A stretch of DNA of 64,000 nucleotides. Source: Stakelama portus. Lineage in GTDB: Bacteria; Pseudomonadota; Alphaproteobacteria; Sphingomonadales; Sphingomonadaceae. Position numbers and translations under genes: made by a program. Below are positions 17,958 to 27,087 of this stretch, piece by piece. Each line of letters begins with the position of its first letter. Within the stretch, counting starts at the first letter, position 1. The stretch is from positions 1-64,000 of the forward strand of contig NZ_QFZL01000006.1 of assembly GCF_003171655.1 (NCBI RefSeq), read 5' to 3'. The notes under the pieces were generated by a model that ran no database searches, was not told the origin of the DNA, and worked only from the letters and a program-made list of their open reading frames with translations.

Positions 17958-19169
17958 ATGGACGCCAGCACGGGCACCATCGGGACCGCATTTCGAAGCC
18001 AGCGCCATTACGGGCTCGACTGGCTGCGCATAGCCGCGTTCGGGCTGCTGATCTTCTATCACATCGCCATGGTGTTCGTGCCGGGCAGCTGGGTGATCAA
18101 GAGCCAGACCACCTATAGCTGGCTGATCGTGCCGATGACGCTGCTCAGCCCCTGGCGGCTGACGCTGTTGTTCGCAGTGTCGGGTTTTGCGTCGGCGATG
18201 CTGCTGGCCCGTATGCCCAGCGTCGGCGCCTTTGCATGGTCGCGCGCAAAGCGGCTGCTGATCCCGCTCGCTTTCGGCATGGCCGTATTGGTGCCGGTCG
18301 AGATGTGGGTGCGCGTGCTCGAACATGGCTATGCGCACAGCTATCTCCATTTCTGGCTGGTCGATTACTGGCGCTGGGGCGACTGGATGGGGTATGAATT
18401 CCCCAGCTGGGAGCATCTGTGGTTCGTCGCCTATCTGGCGGCCTATACCTTTCTGCTCTCGCTGCTGCTGGCATGGCTGCCCGAGCGCATGGACCGGGCC
18501 GGCGACGCGCTCGCCGATTGGCTCGACTACAAGTCCCGGCTGCTCTGGGCCCCTGCCGCGCTGCTTGCGACGATGAAGCTGGGGCTGTTGTTCATCGTTC
18601 CCGAAAAACAGGGGCTGTTCACCGACTGGTCGGGGCATGCGCTCTATGTTCCGCCCTTTCTCTTCGGCTTTCTGCTCGCACGGCATCCCCGATTGTGGCG
18701 GCCGATGGAACGGCTGTGGAAACCCGCGCTGGCGGCATCGGCCGTGGCGGGAGCGATACTCGTGACGGTGGAGCTGATCTGGCAGGGCGACATATGGCCG
18801 CCGCACGCTGTGATGGCGCTCGACCGGGCCGCCCGTTCGGCGATGGGATGGACGATGACGATCGCGCTGTTCCGGCTGGCCGACCGGATGTGGAATCACG
18901 ACCACCCGCTGCGCAAGACTCTGGGCGAAGCGGTATTCCCTTTCTACCTGATCCATCACGGCACGATCATCCTGACCGCTTGGTATCTGCTGCCGCTCGG
19001 GCTGTCGGCCCCGCTCGAGTTCCTGATCCTGTCGGCCGTCACCACTGCGGCATGCCTGATCTTCTATCTCGGCGGCCGTGAAATCGGGCCGCTGCGCCCG
19101 CTGATCGGGCTCGGCCCGCGTAAGGCGAAACCGACCCGGTCCGGCGATCCGGCCGTCTCTACAGCCTGA
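17958..19169 (+). CDS. Acyltransferase-3 (OpgC/OafA-type) membrane protein
   Basis: This 403-residue polytopic protein resembles the acyltransferase-3 family that O-acylates glycans, with an N-terminal signature YGLDWLRIAAFGLLIFYHIA containing the characteristic His. About ten membrane helices follow. 'GEAVFPFYLIHHGTIILTAW' near residue 320 is also typical of the family (OpgC-like). It should act in the inner membrane on a periplasmic glycan or lipid; the substrate is unknown. It is divergent from ispG. Confidence 0.83.
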   Translation: MDASTGTIGTAFRSQRHYGLDWLRIAAFGLLIFYHIAMVFVPGSWVIKSQTTYSWLIVPMTLLSPWRLTLLFAVSGFASAMLLARMPSVGAFAWSRAKRLLIPLAFGMAVLVPVEMWVRVLEHGYAHSYLHFWLVDYWRWGDWMGYEFPSWEHLWFVAYLAAYTFLLSLLLAWLPERMDRAGDALADWLDYKSRLLWAPAALLATMKLGLLFIVPEKQGLFTDWSGHALYVPPFLFGFLLARHPRLWRPMERLWKPALAASAVAGAILVTVELIWQGDIWPPHAVMALDRAARSAMGWTMTIALFRLADRMWNHDHPLRKTLGEAVFPFYLIHHGTIILTAWYLLPLGLSAPLEFLILSAVTTAACLIFYLGGREIGPLRPLIGLGPRKAKPTRSGDPAVSTA

Positions 19170-19276
19170 ACGCAAAGCCCGATCGCCGGTCCGACGCAGC
19201 GCCCCGATCGCCCCGCTGCGGGTAGCCAAAGACACGCAATCTGCTAGGACTGCCCCGGCCCTCTGGCCCGGAGAGC

Positions 19277-20260
19277 ATGATGCGTTTTCTACTATGGATC
19301 GGAGCCTTTTTGATGCCGCTCGCCGCTCAGGCACAGGACAAGCCGAAATGGACGCTGGTGATCCATGGCGGCGCGGGAATCATCCAGCGCGATCGGATGA
19401 CGCCCGAACGCGAGGCAGCGACACAGGCCGGTCTTGAAGCGGCATTGAAGGCGGGATCGGACGTGCTCGCAAACGGCGGCAGCGCAATGGACGCCGTCGA
19501 GGCGGCGATCCGGGTGCTCGAGGACGACCCCAGTTTCAATGCCGGGCGCGGCGCCGTGTTCACCTGGGACGGACGCAACGAACTCGATGCGTCGATCATG
19601 GACGGCAGCAATCGCGCGGCGGGCGCGGTCGCGGGGCTGACCACCGTCCGCCACCCGATCAGCGCCGCACGCGCGGTGATGACGGACAGCCCGCACGTGC
19701 TGCTGAGCGGCGAAGGCGCCGAGCAATTCGCCCGTGGCGCGGAGCTTGAAATCGTCGATCCAAGCTGGTTCGCGACGCCGGAGCGTCTGCGCCAGCTGGA
19801 GGAATTCAAATCGCGCCGCGCCGACTGGTTCGACGTCGATCTGAAATATGGCACCGTGGGCGCTGTCGCGCTCGACAGCCAGGGCCATGTCGCGGCGGGC
19901 ACATCGACCGGGGGCCTTACCGGCAAGCGCTGGGGCCGGATCGGCGATTCGCCGATCATCGGCGCGGGCACCTATGCCGATGATCGCGGCTGTGCGATCT
20001 CCGCCACCGGCGCGGGCGAGTTTTTCATCCGCGAGGGCGTCGCCCACGAAATCTGCGCGCGGGTGCGCTTTACCGGCGAAACGCTGAAACAGGCGGCCGA
20101 TATCGTGCTGGGCGAAACCGAGGAACTGGGCGGAAAGGGCGGCGTGATCGTCACCGGCCCCAGCGGCGAAATGGCCTGGAGTTTCACTACGCCGGGCATG
20201 TATCGCGGACGCGTTTCGTCCGATACCGCGCCCGAAGTGGAATTTTACGAAGACGAATGA
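19277..20260 (+). CDS. Exported isoaspartyl peptidase/L-asparaginase (Ntn hydrolase)
   Basis: The 327-residue protein has a short signal peptide (about 1-20, ending AAQAQ) and the asparaginase-2 fold: VIHGGAGII, NGGSAMDAVEAAI, FNAGRGAVFTWDG and DASIMDG. Autocleavage should occur before T193 in KYGTVGAVALDSQGHVAAGTSTGG, exposing the catalytic Thr. It hydrolyses β-aspartyl peptides and asparagine, probably in the periplasm. Two adjacent ATGs (19277, 19280) follow GGAG; either could start. Its stop overlaps the start of the S1 nuclease gene. Confidence 0.9.
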   Translation: MMRFLLWIGAFLMPLAAQAQDKPKWTLVIHGGAGIIQRDRMTPEREAATQAGLEAALKAGSDVLANGGSAMDAVEAAIRVLEDDPSFNAGRGAVFTWDGRNELDASIMDGSNRAAGAVAGLTTVRHPISAARAVMTDSPHVLLSGEGAEQFARGAELEIVDPSWFATPERLRQLEEFKSRRADWFDVDLKYGTVGAVALDSQGHVAAGTSTGGLTGKRWGRIGDSPIIGAGTYADDRGCAISATGAGEFFIREGVAHEICARVRFTGETLKQAADIVLGETEELGGKGGVIVTGPSGEMAWSFTTPGMYRGRVSSDTAPEVEFYEDE

Positions 20261-21132
20261 GTTCGAAAGGGTCGTTCCGGATCATGTTGCGTCGTTTTTT
20301 CCTGCCGCTGCTGGCGCTTGCCGGCGCTTTCGTGACCACGCCTGCCGCCGCCTATTGGGAATATGGGCATGAAACGGTGGCGGCGATCGCCTATCGCAAC
20401 ATCGACGCACGGACGCGCGCGGCGGTCGATCGGTTGCTGGCGCAATCTTCGCTGCTCGAGACGCCAAGCTGTCCGGCGCGGACGATCGAACAGGCGAGCG
20501 TGTGGGCCGACTGCATCAAGACGCTCGGGCCGCGGTTCAGCTATGCCTATAGCTGGCATTATCAGAACGTGAATATCTGCGAACCGTTCGACCTGAAAAG
20601 CGCGTGCAAGGACGGCAATTGCGTCTCCGCGCAGATCGAACGCGACATGAAATTGTTGCAGGACGACAGCGTGCCGCTGCGCGAAAAGGTTCAGGCGCTG
20701 GCGTTCCTGATCCATTTCGTCGGCGACCTGCACATGCCGCTGCATGCCGGCGACCATGATGATCTGGGCGGCAATCGCGTGCGCGCGGGATATGGCATCT
20801 ATGTCACCGACCGGCTGAATCTGCACAGCATCTGGGACGGGCCGCTTGCCGAACGCGCGATTACCACGCCCCCTGCCATCGTCCGCCGCTATCCGGCGGC
20901 GGAAGCCGCGGAAATTGAAGCGGGCACTGTCGAGGACTGGAGCCGCGAAAGCTGGGAAGTCGCCCGCGACGTCGTCTATGCGAGTGCGATGGACAAGCCG
21001 TGCGAACCGCATGACGAACGCGTGATGCTGAGCAACGAGACGATCGACAAGCTGGTGCCGGTCGCGAAGCTGCAGATCGAGCGCGCCGGCCTGCGCCTCG
21101 CGCGCCTGTTGGGCGAAGCGCTGGGCAGCTGA
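20257..21132 (+). CDS. Exported S1/P1-type nuclease
   Basis: This 291-residue zinc nuclease is preceded by a signal peptide (about 1-32, AAA-YW). The tri-zinc site is visible: W34 and H38 at the mature N-terminus, D85, H101 in SWHYQNVN, and HFVGDLHMPLHAGDHDDLGGN from 153. The LHSIWD motif completes the set. S1/P1 enzymes degrade single-stranded DNA and RNA and release 3'-phosphates, here presumably outside the cytoplasm for nutrient scavenging. The ATGA overlap with the preceding gene shows translational coupling. Confidence 0.92.
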   Translation: MSSKGSFRIMLRRFFLPLLALAGAFVTTPAAAYWEYGHETVAAIAYRNIDARTRAAVDRLLAQSSLLETPSCPARTIEQASVWADCIKTLGPRFSYAYSWHYQNVNICEPFDLKSACKDGNCVSAQIERDMKLLQDDSVPLREKVQALAFLIHFVGDLHMPLHAGDHDDLGGNRVRAGYGIYVTDRLNLHSIWDGPLAERAITTPPAIVRRYPAAEAAEIEAGTVEDWSRESWEVARDVVYASAMDKPCEPHDERVMLSNETIDKLVPVAKLQIERAGLRLARLLGEALGS

Positions 21133-21180
21133 GCAAGCGCGGAACCGGGGCGTCCCCCTGCACAGCCAGGGGCGGCGCCC

Positions 21181-21453
21181 TCACCGCTTGCGCGGCCCCC
21201 AGCTCCAGTGAAATCCGCCCTCGGTCTTGCGCCACACCAACAGCACGAAGCCGAGCGTGATCGGAACCGCCACCGCCAGCTTGATATAGCTGCCCGGCAT
21301 GAACCGGACGGCTAGCAGCATGACTGCGGCATAGACAAAGGTAGCGAGCCACCCCTGCCAGGTGACCGGCGTAGCGCCCCAGCCGAACATTTTCGGCGCA
21401 AACCAATAGCCCGGCTTCACGTCATAATGCTCCCGTATGCGGCGCAGCTTCAT
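21181..21453 (-). CDS. Small membrane protein, last gene of SPFH operon
   Basis: This 90-residue protein begins MKLRRIREHYDVKPGYWFAP. It has two hydrophobic segments (WLATFVYAAVMLLAVRF and LAVAVPITLGFVLLVW) and a Trp-rich basic C-terminus (GFHWSWGPRKR). It is probably an inner-membrane protein with both ends in the cytoplasm. Its ATG overlaps the stop of the 34-residue gene (ATGA). The family is unnamed as far as I can tell. Confidence 0.75.
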   Translation of the reverse strand: MKLRRIREHYDVKPGYWFAPKMFGWGATPVTWQGWLATFVYAAVMLLAVRFMPGSYIKLAVAVPITLGFVLLVWRKTEGGFHWSWGPRKR

Positions 21454-21554
21454 GGCATCGCCACCATTGCGACTACCCCGCCGATCAGCAGCAATATCGC
21501 TGCCGCGAAAAGCAGGGGGCGATGCGATTTCTTTGCGAAAACAGCCATCAGCAT
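21450..21554 (-). CDS. 34-residue single-pass membrane microprotein
   Basis: A 35-codon frame reads from ATG 21552-21554 to TGA 21450-21452. The N-terminus MLMAVFAKKSHRP is positively charged and is followed by an uninterrupted hydrophobic helix rich in Ala, Leu, Ile and Val to the C-terminus. AGGGAG lies about 7 bases upstream of the ATG, and the stop overlaps the next ATG as ATGA. Both features strongly support translation. It could be a small subunit or regulator of the neighbouring membrane proteins. No homologue is recalled. Confidence 0.7.
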   Translation of the reverse strand: MLMAVFAKKSHRPLLFAAAILLLIGGVVAMVAMP

Positions 21555-21570
21555 TGCGTTTCTCCCTGGT

Positions 21571-21885
21571 TCAGCGGCGGCGGTTTTCCTGTTCCCGCCA
21601 CGCTTTGAATTCGCGAAGGTCGCGTGCCATTTCGCGCAGGTCGATCACTTCGGCATGGCGCCGCGCGGTACGCAGCATCCAGAAGATCGCGACCGCGAAG
21701 AGAGCCAGATACAGCGCCAGCAGCCAATAGCTGACCGTGCTCGCCAGCCACATTACCAGCGGCAGCGGCACCAGCCCGCCGAGCAGCACGCCCAGGAACA
21801 GCGCCATTCCCTTGCGGCTCGTCGGCACCAGCCGATACTGGCCAGGACCGCGATACAGAGTGAACATCGGATCGCCGTCGCTCAC
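21571..21885 (-). CDS. Small membrane protein of SPFH operon
   Basis: This 104-residue protein has two close hydrophobic helices (MALFLGVLLGGLVPLPLVMWLA and YWLLALYLALFAVAIFWML) and a charged C-terminal helix (VIDLREMARDLREFKAWREQ). The start codon is GTG (21883-21885) and overlaps the stop of the ribbon-helix-helix gene, a GTGA junction. Function unknown. Its place inside a coupled operon downstream of an SPFH protein suggests a membrane-associated role. Confidence 0.75.
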   Translation of the reverse strand: MSDGDPMFTLYRGPGQYRLVPTSRKGMALFLGVLLGGLVPLPLVMWLASTVSYWLLALYLALFAVAIFWMLRTARRHAEVIDLREMARDLREFKAWREQENRRR

Positions 21886-22094
21886 TGACCCTCTCCTTCG
21901 CTTCTGGGCGGGCGGCCGCGTTTGCGCACGACCGGGTCCGCCAGCTTGACGCCACGTTTCGCCAGCGCCTCGCGCAGCAAAACCTCCACCTGCGCATTCA
22001 CACTGCGCAGGTCGGAGGCCGCAGCGCGCTCGATCGCGGCATAGAGCGCCGGATCGAGCCGCAATGGAAACGCCTTTTTAGGAGGTGCTGCCAT
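21882..22094 (-). CDS. Arc-type ribbon-helix-helix DNA-binding protein
   Basis: The 70-residue protein matches Arc/MetJ-type repressors. The β-strand KAFPLRLDPALYAAIERAA is followed by two helices ending VNAQVEVLLREALAKRG. A basic tail (RKRGRPPRSEGEGQ) may add DNA contacts. Such proteins bind DNA as dimers and often autoregulate. It begins 16 bases after the SPFH gene and its stop overlaps the next gene. The candidate operator at 23028-23045 is a plausible target. Confidence 0.85.
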   Translation of the reverse strand: MAAPPKKAFPLRLDPALYAAIERAAASDLRSVNAQVEVLLREALAKRGVKLADPVVRKRGRPPRSEGEGQ

Positions 22095-22110
22095 GCCCTA
22101 CGCCTTACAC

Positions 22111-23010
22111 CTACTGATAGAGCGAACCCGAGTTGATGACCGGCTGCGTGTCGCGTTCCGAACACAATACGACCATCAGGTTCGACACCATCGCGGCGCG
22201 TCGTTCGTCGTCCAGCTCGACCACTTGCTTCTCGGACAGTTGCGCGAGCGCCATTTCGACCATGCCCACCGCGCCTTCGACCAGCTTGGCGCGCGCCGCG
22301 ACCACGGCTTCGGCCTGTTGCCGCCGCAGCATCGCCTGCGCGATTTCCGAGGCATAAGCGAGGTGCGTCAGCCGGCATTCCTCGATCGACACGCCCGCCA
22401 ATGCGACACGGTCCTGAAGCTCCTGCTTGATCTCGTCGCTCACGATATCCGCGTCGCCGCGCAGCGTGATCTTGGCATCATCGAAATCGTCATAGGGATA
22501 GCGCGAACCAATCGCGCGCACTGCGCTTTCGATCTGGATGTTCACGAATTCCTTGTAATCATCGACGTCGAACAAGGCCTGTGCCGTATCGGCGACGCGC
22601 CACACGACGTTCGAAGCGATCTCGATCGGATTGCCGCGCAGGTCGTTCACTTTCAATCGCTCGGAAGTGATGTTGTGGATCCGCACCGAAATCTTCTGCT
22701 TGGTGAGCCATGGCCAGGTCCAGCGCAGGCCCGTCGTGCGGTCGCTCCCCTGATAATCGCCGAACAACAGGATCGCCGCAGCCTGATTGGGCTGAAGCAG
22801 ATAAAATCCGGCCGCAACGAACAATATGGCAAACGCGCCGATGCCGATGCCGATCGCAACCATCCAGTTGGGCCAGACATCGATCTGAAGCGTTATCGAA
22901 CCGGTGCCCAGCGCCAGCAACGCCGCCAGCGCAAGCATTCCGTACCCGCTTATCGTCCGCGCGCCGCGTTCCTTGCTGTGCCGCAGCGCATAGGCCGAGA
23001 AATCATTCAT
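22111..23010 (-). CDS. SPFH/Band-7 domain membrane protein
   Basis: This 299-residue protein has two N-terminal membrane helices (about 24-44 and 48-70) followed by an SPFH (stomatin/prohibitin/flotillin) domain (YLLQPNQAAAILLFGDYQGSDRTTGL). The C-terminal helix includes RRQQAEAVVAARAKLVEGAV. SPFH proteins form ring scaffolds in membranes and often control proteases. The start at 23010 is preferred over ATG 23022 because GGAGGTGG lies right upstream. It heads an operon with the RHH gene and small membrane proteins. Confidence 0.9.
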   Translation of the reverse strand: MNDFSAYALRHSKERGARTISGYGMLALAALLALGTGSITLQIDVWPNWMVAIGIGIGAFAILFVAAGFYLLQPNQAAAILLFGDYQGSDRTTGLRWTWPWLTKQKISVRIHNITSERLKVNDLRGNPIEIASNVVWRVADTAQALFDVDDYKEFVNIQIESAVRAIGSRYPYDDFDDAKITLRGDADIVSDEIKQELQDRVALAGVSIEECRLTHLAYASEIAQAMLRRQQAEAVVAARAKLVEGAVGMVEMALAQLSEKQVVELDDERRAAMVSNLMVVLCSERDTQPVINSGSLYQ

Positions 23011-23027
23011 CTCCACCTCCATTAAAG

Positions 23028-23045
23028 TGATATCATATTTATATC
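23028..23045. promoter_or_regulatory. AT-rich inverted repeat upstream of SPFH operon (candidate operator)
   Basis: TGATATCA (23028-23035) is a perfect palindrome nested in a larger GATAT-7-ATATC inverted repeat (23029-23045). It lies 18-35 bases upstream of the SPFH start in otherwise GC-rich DNA. The position suits an operator or -10 region, and the operon's own ribbon-helix-helix protein is the obvious candidate binder. Confidence 0.45.
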
Positions 23046-23120
23046 GCTCAAAAGCGTTGCGCAAGCGAAATCGGATTGTTGAAGGACGAAAGGCCCCAGC
23101 CTGCGCAGGGGCGATGGCGG

Positions 23121-24092
23121 TTATTCCGCGCGCTCGTCCCGCTCCACGGCTGCCGTCCGCCGCGGCCTGGGCGGATTCCTGCCCGCCGGCCAGCCTTCGC
23201 GCTGGCGGGTACGGTCGCCATCGCTTTCCTCGGTCTGGTCGTGGAACAACAGCACCTGCGTCGGGAAGGGCAAGTCGATCCCATGCGCCTTGGCCGCTTC
23301 GTACACGCCCAGCACCACGCGCGAGCGCACATGGACGACATCGGTGCGCGTCGAATCGGTCCACCAGCGCAGCTTGAGCACCACCGCGCTGTCTTCGAGC
23401 GCCCAGGGCAGCACTTCCGGCGCGGGTTCAGGCACGACGCCGTCGGTTGTGCGCAACACGTCGAGAAACGCCTGCGCCGCTTCCATCGGATGATCGCCGA
23501 ACCCGATTCCGACATCATATTCGTCGCGCCGCGTCGGCCAGGCGGTGTTCACGATCACCGGCGAGGTATAAATGTCGGCATTGGGAATGATGACGCGGCG
23601 GCCGTCATAGGTGCGCATCACCGTGGCGCGGCTTTCGATATGCTCGACCGTGCCTTCATACCCCTGCACCACGATCTGATCGCCGCGCAGAAAGGGCCGC
23701 CGCAACAGGATCAGGACGCCCGCGAACAGATTCTGCAATATGTCCTTGAAGGCGAAGCCGACCGCCACCGATCCGATGCCGAGCGCGGCAAGGATGTCGC
23801 CGGGATGGACACTGGGAAAGATGATCGCAGCCGCGACCATCAACGCCGCGATCATCGCGCTGCCAAAGGTCAGCGAAGCCAGCAGCTGGCCCAGGTCGGG
23901 CCGCCCCCTGCGGATCGCGACGCGCCGGACCACCAGTGCGAGCAGCTTGCCCAGAACCCAGGCGAGCAGCAGGAAAATAAGCCCGGCGATGATGTTGGGC
24001 AGCTGAATGTAAAAGCCGTCGATCCAGTCGCGAATCGTCCCGCTGACCAGATCGACTGGCGCACGGATATGAGCGGCGGCATCGGTGGACAT
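23121..24092 (-). CDS. Small-conductance mechanosensitive channel (MscS family)
   Basis: This 323-residue protein has three N-terminal membrane helices and the MscS pore and β-domain. The pore helix and domain read ILAALGIGSVAVGFAFKDILQNLFAGVLILLRRPFLRGD and VEHIESRATVMRTYDGRRVIIPNADI (quoted in part). It should open on membrane tension to release solutes during osmotic downshock. The C-terminus is Arg/Pro-rich. ATG 24090-24092 is used; an in-frame GTG six bases earlier is less likely. The downstream SPFH operon is on the same strand, 110 bases away. Confidence 0.92.
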   Translation of the reverse strand: MSTDAAAHIRAPVDLVSGTIRDWIDGFYIQLPNIIAGLIFLLLAWVLGKLLALVVRRVAIRRGRPDLGQLLASLTFGSAMIAALMVAAAIIFPSVHPGDILAALGIGSVAVGFAFKDILQNLFAGVLILLRRPFLRGDQIVVQGYEGTVEHIESRATVMRTYDGRRVIIPNADIYTSPVIVNTAWPTRRDEYDVGIGFGDHPMEAAQAFLDVLRTTDGVVPEPAPEVLPWALEDSAVVLKLRWWTDSTRTDVVHVRSRVVLGVYEAAKAHGIDLPFPTQVLLFHDQTEESDGDRTRQREGWPAGRNPPRPRRTAAVERDERAE

Positions 24093-24143
24093 CGCCACAG
24101 CCTAGCGAAGTCGTCGCGCAAGCGCGATGGCCCTTGGCACGAA

Positions 24144-24175
24144 AAAGGGGAGCGCCCGGCCGGGCACTCCCCTTT
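24144..24175 (-). terminator. Rho-independent terminator of the tol-pal operon
   Basis: AAAGGGGAG-C-GCCCGG (24144-24159) pairs with CCGGGC-A-CTCCCCTTT (24160-24175), with one mismatch. Read on the minus strand it ends in a short T-run, 31 bases after the pal stop. It is the natural end of the ybgC-tolQRAB-pal transcript. Confidence 0.8.
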
Positions 24176-24205
24176 CAGTTCCCATGCCGCTGGAGCAGCG
24201 GGAGA

Positions 24206-24718
24206 TCAGTTGATGACGATCGTCACCGCGCGGCGGTTCTGCGCCCAGGCCGCCTCGTTCGAACCGAGCGCGATCGGGCGTTCCTTGCCATAGCTGATCG
24301 TCGTGATGCGCGACGGCGAAACACCGCGTGCGGCGAGATAGTTCTTGGCCGCATTGGCACGGCGATCGCCGAGCGCGAGATTATATTCGCGCGTGCCGCG
24401 TTCATCGCAATGGCCTTCCAGCGTGATCCGGACGTTCGGATACTGGCGCAGCCAGTCGGCCTGGCTATCGAGAACCGCGCGCGATTCGGGATCGATATCA
24501 TAGGCGTCGAGCGCGAAATGGATCGTGTCGCTGACCACGGTGCGACGGAAATCCTCCGCCGAACCCGGCACCACACCGGTTCCCGGCCCGGGACCCGGCG
24601 TCGGGGTGGGCGTGACGGGGCCGGGCGCGGGCGGCACGACATCGGGACGTTTCTTGGTGCAGCCGGCGGTGGCGACAAGCGCAGCACCGGCGACCAACGC
24701 AATCGTCAGCTTGTTCAT
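24206..24718 (-). CDS. pal: Peptidoglycan-associated lipoprotein
   Basis: Pal anchors the outer membrane to peptidoglycan and interacts with TolB and TolA. The 170-residue precursor has a lipoprotein signal with lipobox ATAGC (Cys20), a Pro/Gly/Thr-rich linker (about 28-52) and an OmpA-like domain. Diaminopimelate-binding motifs are visible as LEGHCDERGTREYNLALGDRRA. It lies 77 bases downstream of tolB and before a terminator. Confidence 0.95.
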   Translation of the reverse strand: MNKLTIALVAGAALVATAGCTKKRPDVVPPAPGPVTPTPTPGPGPGTGVVPGSAEDFRRTVVSDTIHFALDAYDIDPESRAVLDSQADWLRQYPNVRITLEGHCDERGTREYNLALGDRRANAAKNYLAARGVSPSRITTISYGKERPIALGSNEAAWAQNRRAVTIVIN

Positions 24719-24795
24719 TATGAAACTCCTCTTTGGTTTCCCTGTTCGATCCCGTTTCCTGCGGATCGCTACGCGCTACAGCTGGAAAGGTTCAA

Positions 24796-26202
24796 TTATT
24801 CGCGGATCGGCCCCCAGCTCGGGTCCGATCCGTCTAGCGGCGTCGGAATGCGCCGCGCGTTCACGCCGGTGAGATCCACCGACCACAAATCCGCCTGTCC
24901 AGAGCCCTGGGACGAGCGGAAGAACATCAATACGCGCCCGTTGGGCGACCAGCTCGGGCCTTCGTCGCCCCAGCTGTTGGTCAGCAGGCGCTCGCCATCG
25001 CCGCGCGGGCTGATCACGCCCACCCGGAACGATCCGCCCGCGATCTTGGTAAAGGCGATCAGGTCGCCGCGCGGGCTCCACACCGGCGTTGCATAACGCC
25101 CGCCGCCGAAGCTGATGCGATGCTGGTTCGAACCATCCGAGTTCATCACATAGATTTGCTGCGAACCGCCGCGATCGCTTTCGAACACGATCTGGCTGCC
25201 GTCGGGCGAATAGCTGCCGCCGGTATCGATGCCGGGGGAATTGGTCAGCCGTTGCGGCGTGCCGCCCGAGGACGACACGCGATAGATATCGGCATTGCCG
25301 CCGACCGACATGGTGAACAACACCCAACGGCCATCGGGCGAGAAACGCGGTGCAAAGGAAAGGCTGACGTCACTGACCAGCAGCCGCTGCCGCCCGCTGC
25401 CCAGTTCATAGATGTACAGCGCCGGGCGATCGTTCTGATAGCTCATATATACGATCGACTGCTGATTGGGCGCGAAGCGCGGGGTCAGCACGATCGACTG
25501 GCCATTGGTCAGGAAGCGATGATTGGCGCCGTCCTGATCCATGATCGCCAGCCGCTTGATGCGATGATCCTTGGGTCCGGTTTCGGAGACATAGACGATG
25601 CGGCTGTCGAAATAGGGGCCTTCGCCGGTCAGCCGGGTATAGATGGCGTCGGCGCATTTATGCGCGGCACGGCGCCAGTCACCGGCACCGACAACGAAAC
25701 CCTGCCGCACCAGCTCGCTCTGCAACGCGACGTCATACAGGTAACAGCCGACGGTCAGTCCGTCGCCATTCGCGCGGACATAGCCCTGCACCAGCGCCTG
25801 CGCCGATCCCGAATACCAGAAGGGGAAATCGGGGGCGGTTACCTGACCGTAGGGAATCTGCGGCGTCTGATCGGGGCCGATGGTGCGGAACAGGCCGGTA
25901 TTGCGCAGATCGGCTTCGATCACCGAAGCGATCTGACGTCCCAGATCGGCAGTCGATCCCGCCGCCGTCTGCTGATTGGCGGAGGTCGGCATCGCGGGGA
26001 TCGCGATGACGAGCTGGTCGGAGCCGACATCTGCCGTCACGTCGACCTGTAAACGACCGTCCTGTGAACGTCCGCCTTGCGTCGCGCCATCCTGTCCGCT
26101 CGAAGGCGAGGTCGGAACAGGACTTGGTACATCAACGTCCTGCGCCATCGCAGGGACAGCAACCAGCGACAGGCCAGCAGCAAGGGTAAGCAGGAACTTC
26201 AT
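24796..26202 (-). CDS. tolB: Tol-Pal translocation protein TolB
   Basis: The 468-residue precursor has a signal peptide (AMA-QD at about 21). An N-terminal TolB domain follows, then a six-bladed β-propeller with repeated motifs such as [34 protein letters not shown] and [13 protein letters not shown]. Periplasmic TolB binds Pal and takes part in outer-membrane constriction at division. The stretch after the signal is a Pro/Ser/Gly-rich insert (about 22-50). Start 26202 gives the clean signal peptide. Confidence 0.95.
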   Translation of the reverse strand: MKFLLTLAAGLSLVAVPAMAQDVDVPSPVPTSPSSGQDGATQGGRSQDGRLQVDVTADVGSDQLVIAIPAMPTSANQQTAAGSTADLGRQIASVIEADLRNTGLFRTIGPDQTPQIPYGQVTAPDFPFWYSGSAQALVQGYVRANGDGLTVGCYLYDVALQSELVRQGFVVGAGDWRRAAHKCADAIYTRLTGEGPYFDSRIVYVSETGPKDHRIKRLAIMDQDGANHRFLTNGQSIVLTPRFAPNQQSIVYMSYQNDRPALYIYELGSGRQRLLVSDVSLSFAPRFSPDGRWVLFTMSVGGNADIYRVSSSGGTPQRLTNSPGIDTGGSYSPDGSQIVFESDRGGSQQIYVMNSDGSNQHRISFGGGRYATPVWSPRGDLIAFTKIAGGSFRVGVISPRGDGERLLTNSWGDEGPSWSPNGRVLMFFRSSQGSGQADLWSVDLTGVNARRIPTPLDGSDPSWGPIRE

Positions 26203-26264
26203 TGGATCGAGCCTTTTTGCCGGTTCGAGAAAATCGCGGATAAAATGACCGAAGCGATCGCGCA

Positions 26265-27077
26265 TCACAATGCCAGCCGCTGATCGAGAGAAATGTCGAA
26301 ATCTTTCCAGGCGTCATAAAACTGGTCTGGGAGCCGGAAGGGAGCAGCCAGCTCGACTGCGCGAATTGCACGCTCCTGATGCAGCGAGACCTGACCACGA
26401 TTGCTGGCCGTCTGTCCCGTAGTACGGATCACCACCGGGCGTGAAGCAATCGTGCCATCGCGATTGAGGCGTACCCGCAGAAACGTCACCAACTTATCTG
26501 CATCGGCGCCGGTCGGCGGCGACCAGTGCGGCTTCAGCTGGCGGCGGATTTCGGCAATCAGCGAAGCTACTTCGCGATCGCCCAGCGTCGCTGCCGGAGC
26601 GGTGTTCGACCGGCTCTGCGACGCGGTGTCCGAACGCCCCACATCCAGCCCGTCCAGACGCCCGGTCGGCCGCACGTCGCGGCGTGTCGGCTGTTGCTGG
26701 GGCTGGCGGCGCGTGGTTTCGGCCGCGCGTGGCGGCTGGGTGGGTTGCGGCTGCGGGCGCGTTGTCGGCGCGCGCGTCGGGGCAGGCGGTTGCTCGGTAC
26801 GCGGTTTCGGCACAGGCTCCGGTTCGGACTCGACCGGTTCGGGGACCGCATGTTCGACCGGCCCTTCCTCTTCGGCAAGGCGCGCTGCGGGCACTTCGGC
26901 ATCGGGCACCTGCGACGCGCTGACCAGCGCAACGTCGTCGGTCAGCGATACCTCGATCGGCTGTTGTTCGAAACTGACCGGATTGGGCGTTGCCAGAAAG
27001 CCGAGCGAAAGCCCGCCGAACAGCAGGACGTGGCCGAGTACAGCTACTCCCAATCCGGTGCCCTCGCTGCTGTCCAT
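26265..27077 (-). CDS. tolA: TolA-like TonB C-terminal-domain protein
   Basis: This 270-residue protein occupies the tolA position. One membrane helix near the N-terminus ([18 protein letters not shown]) is followed by a long Pro/Glu/Arg-rich periplasmic linker (about 60-150) and a C-terminal TolA/TonB-type domain (about 165-270). The domain begins [20 protein letters not shown]. It should transmit proton-motive force from TolQR to TolB-Pal. Sequence identity with enterobacterial TolA is expected to be low; the call rests on architecture and operon place. Confidence 0.85.
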   Translation of the reverse strand: MDSSEGTGLGVAVLGHVLLFGGLSLGFLATPNPVSFEQQPIEVSLTDDVALVSASQVPDAEVPAARLAEEEGPVEHAVPEPVESEPEPVPKPRTEQPPAPTRAPTTRPQPQPTQPPRAAETTRRQPQQQPTRRDVRPTGRLDGLDVGRSDTASQSRSNTAPAATLGDREVASLIAEIRRQLKPHWSPPTGADADKLVTFLRVRLNRDGTIASRPVVIRTTGQTASNRGQVSLHQERAIRAVELAAPFRLPDQFYDAWKDFDISLDQRLAL

Positions 27078-27087
27078 CGCCGCGCCC

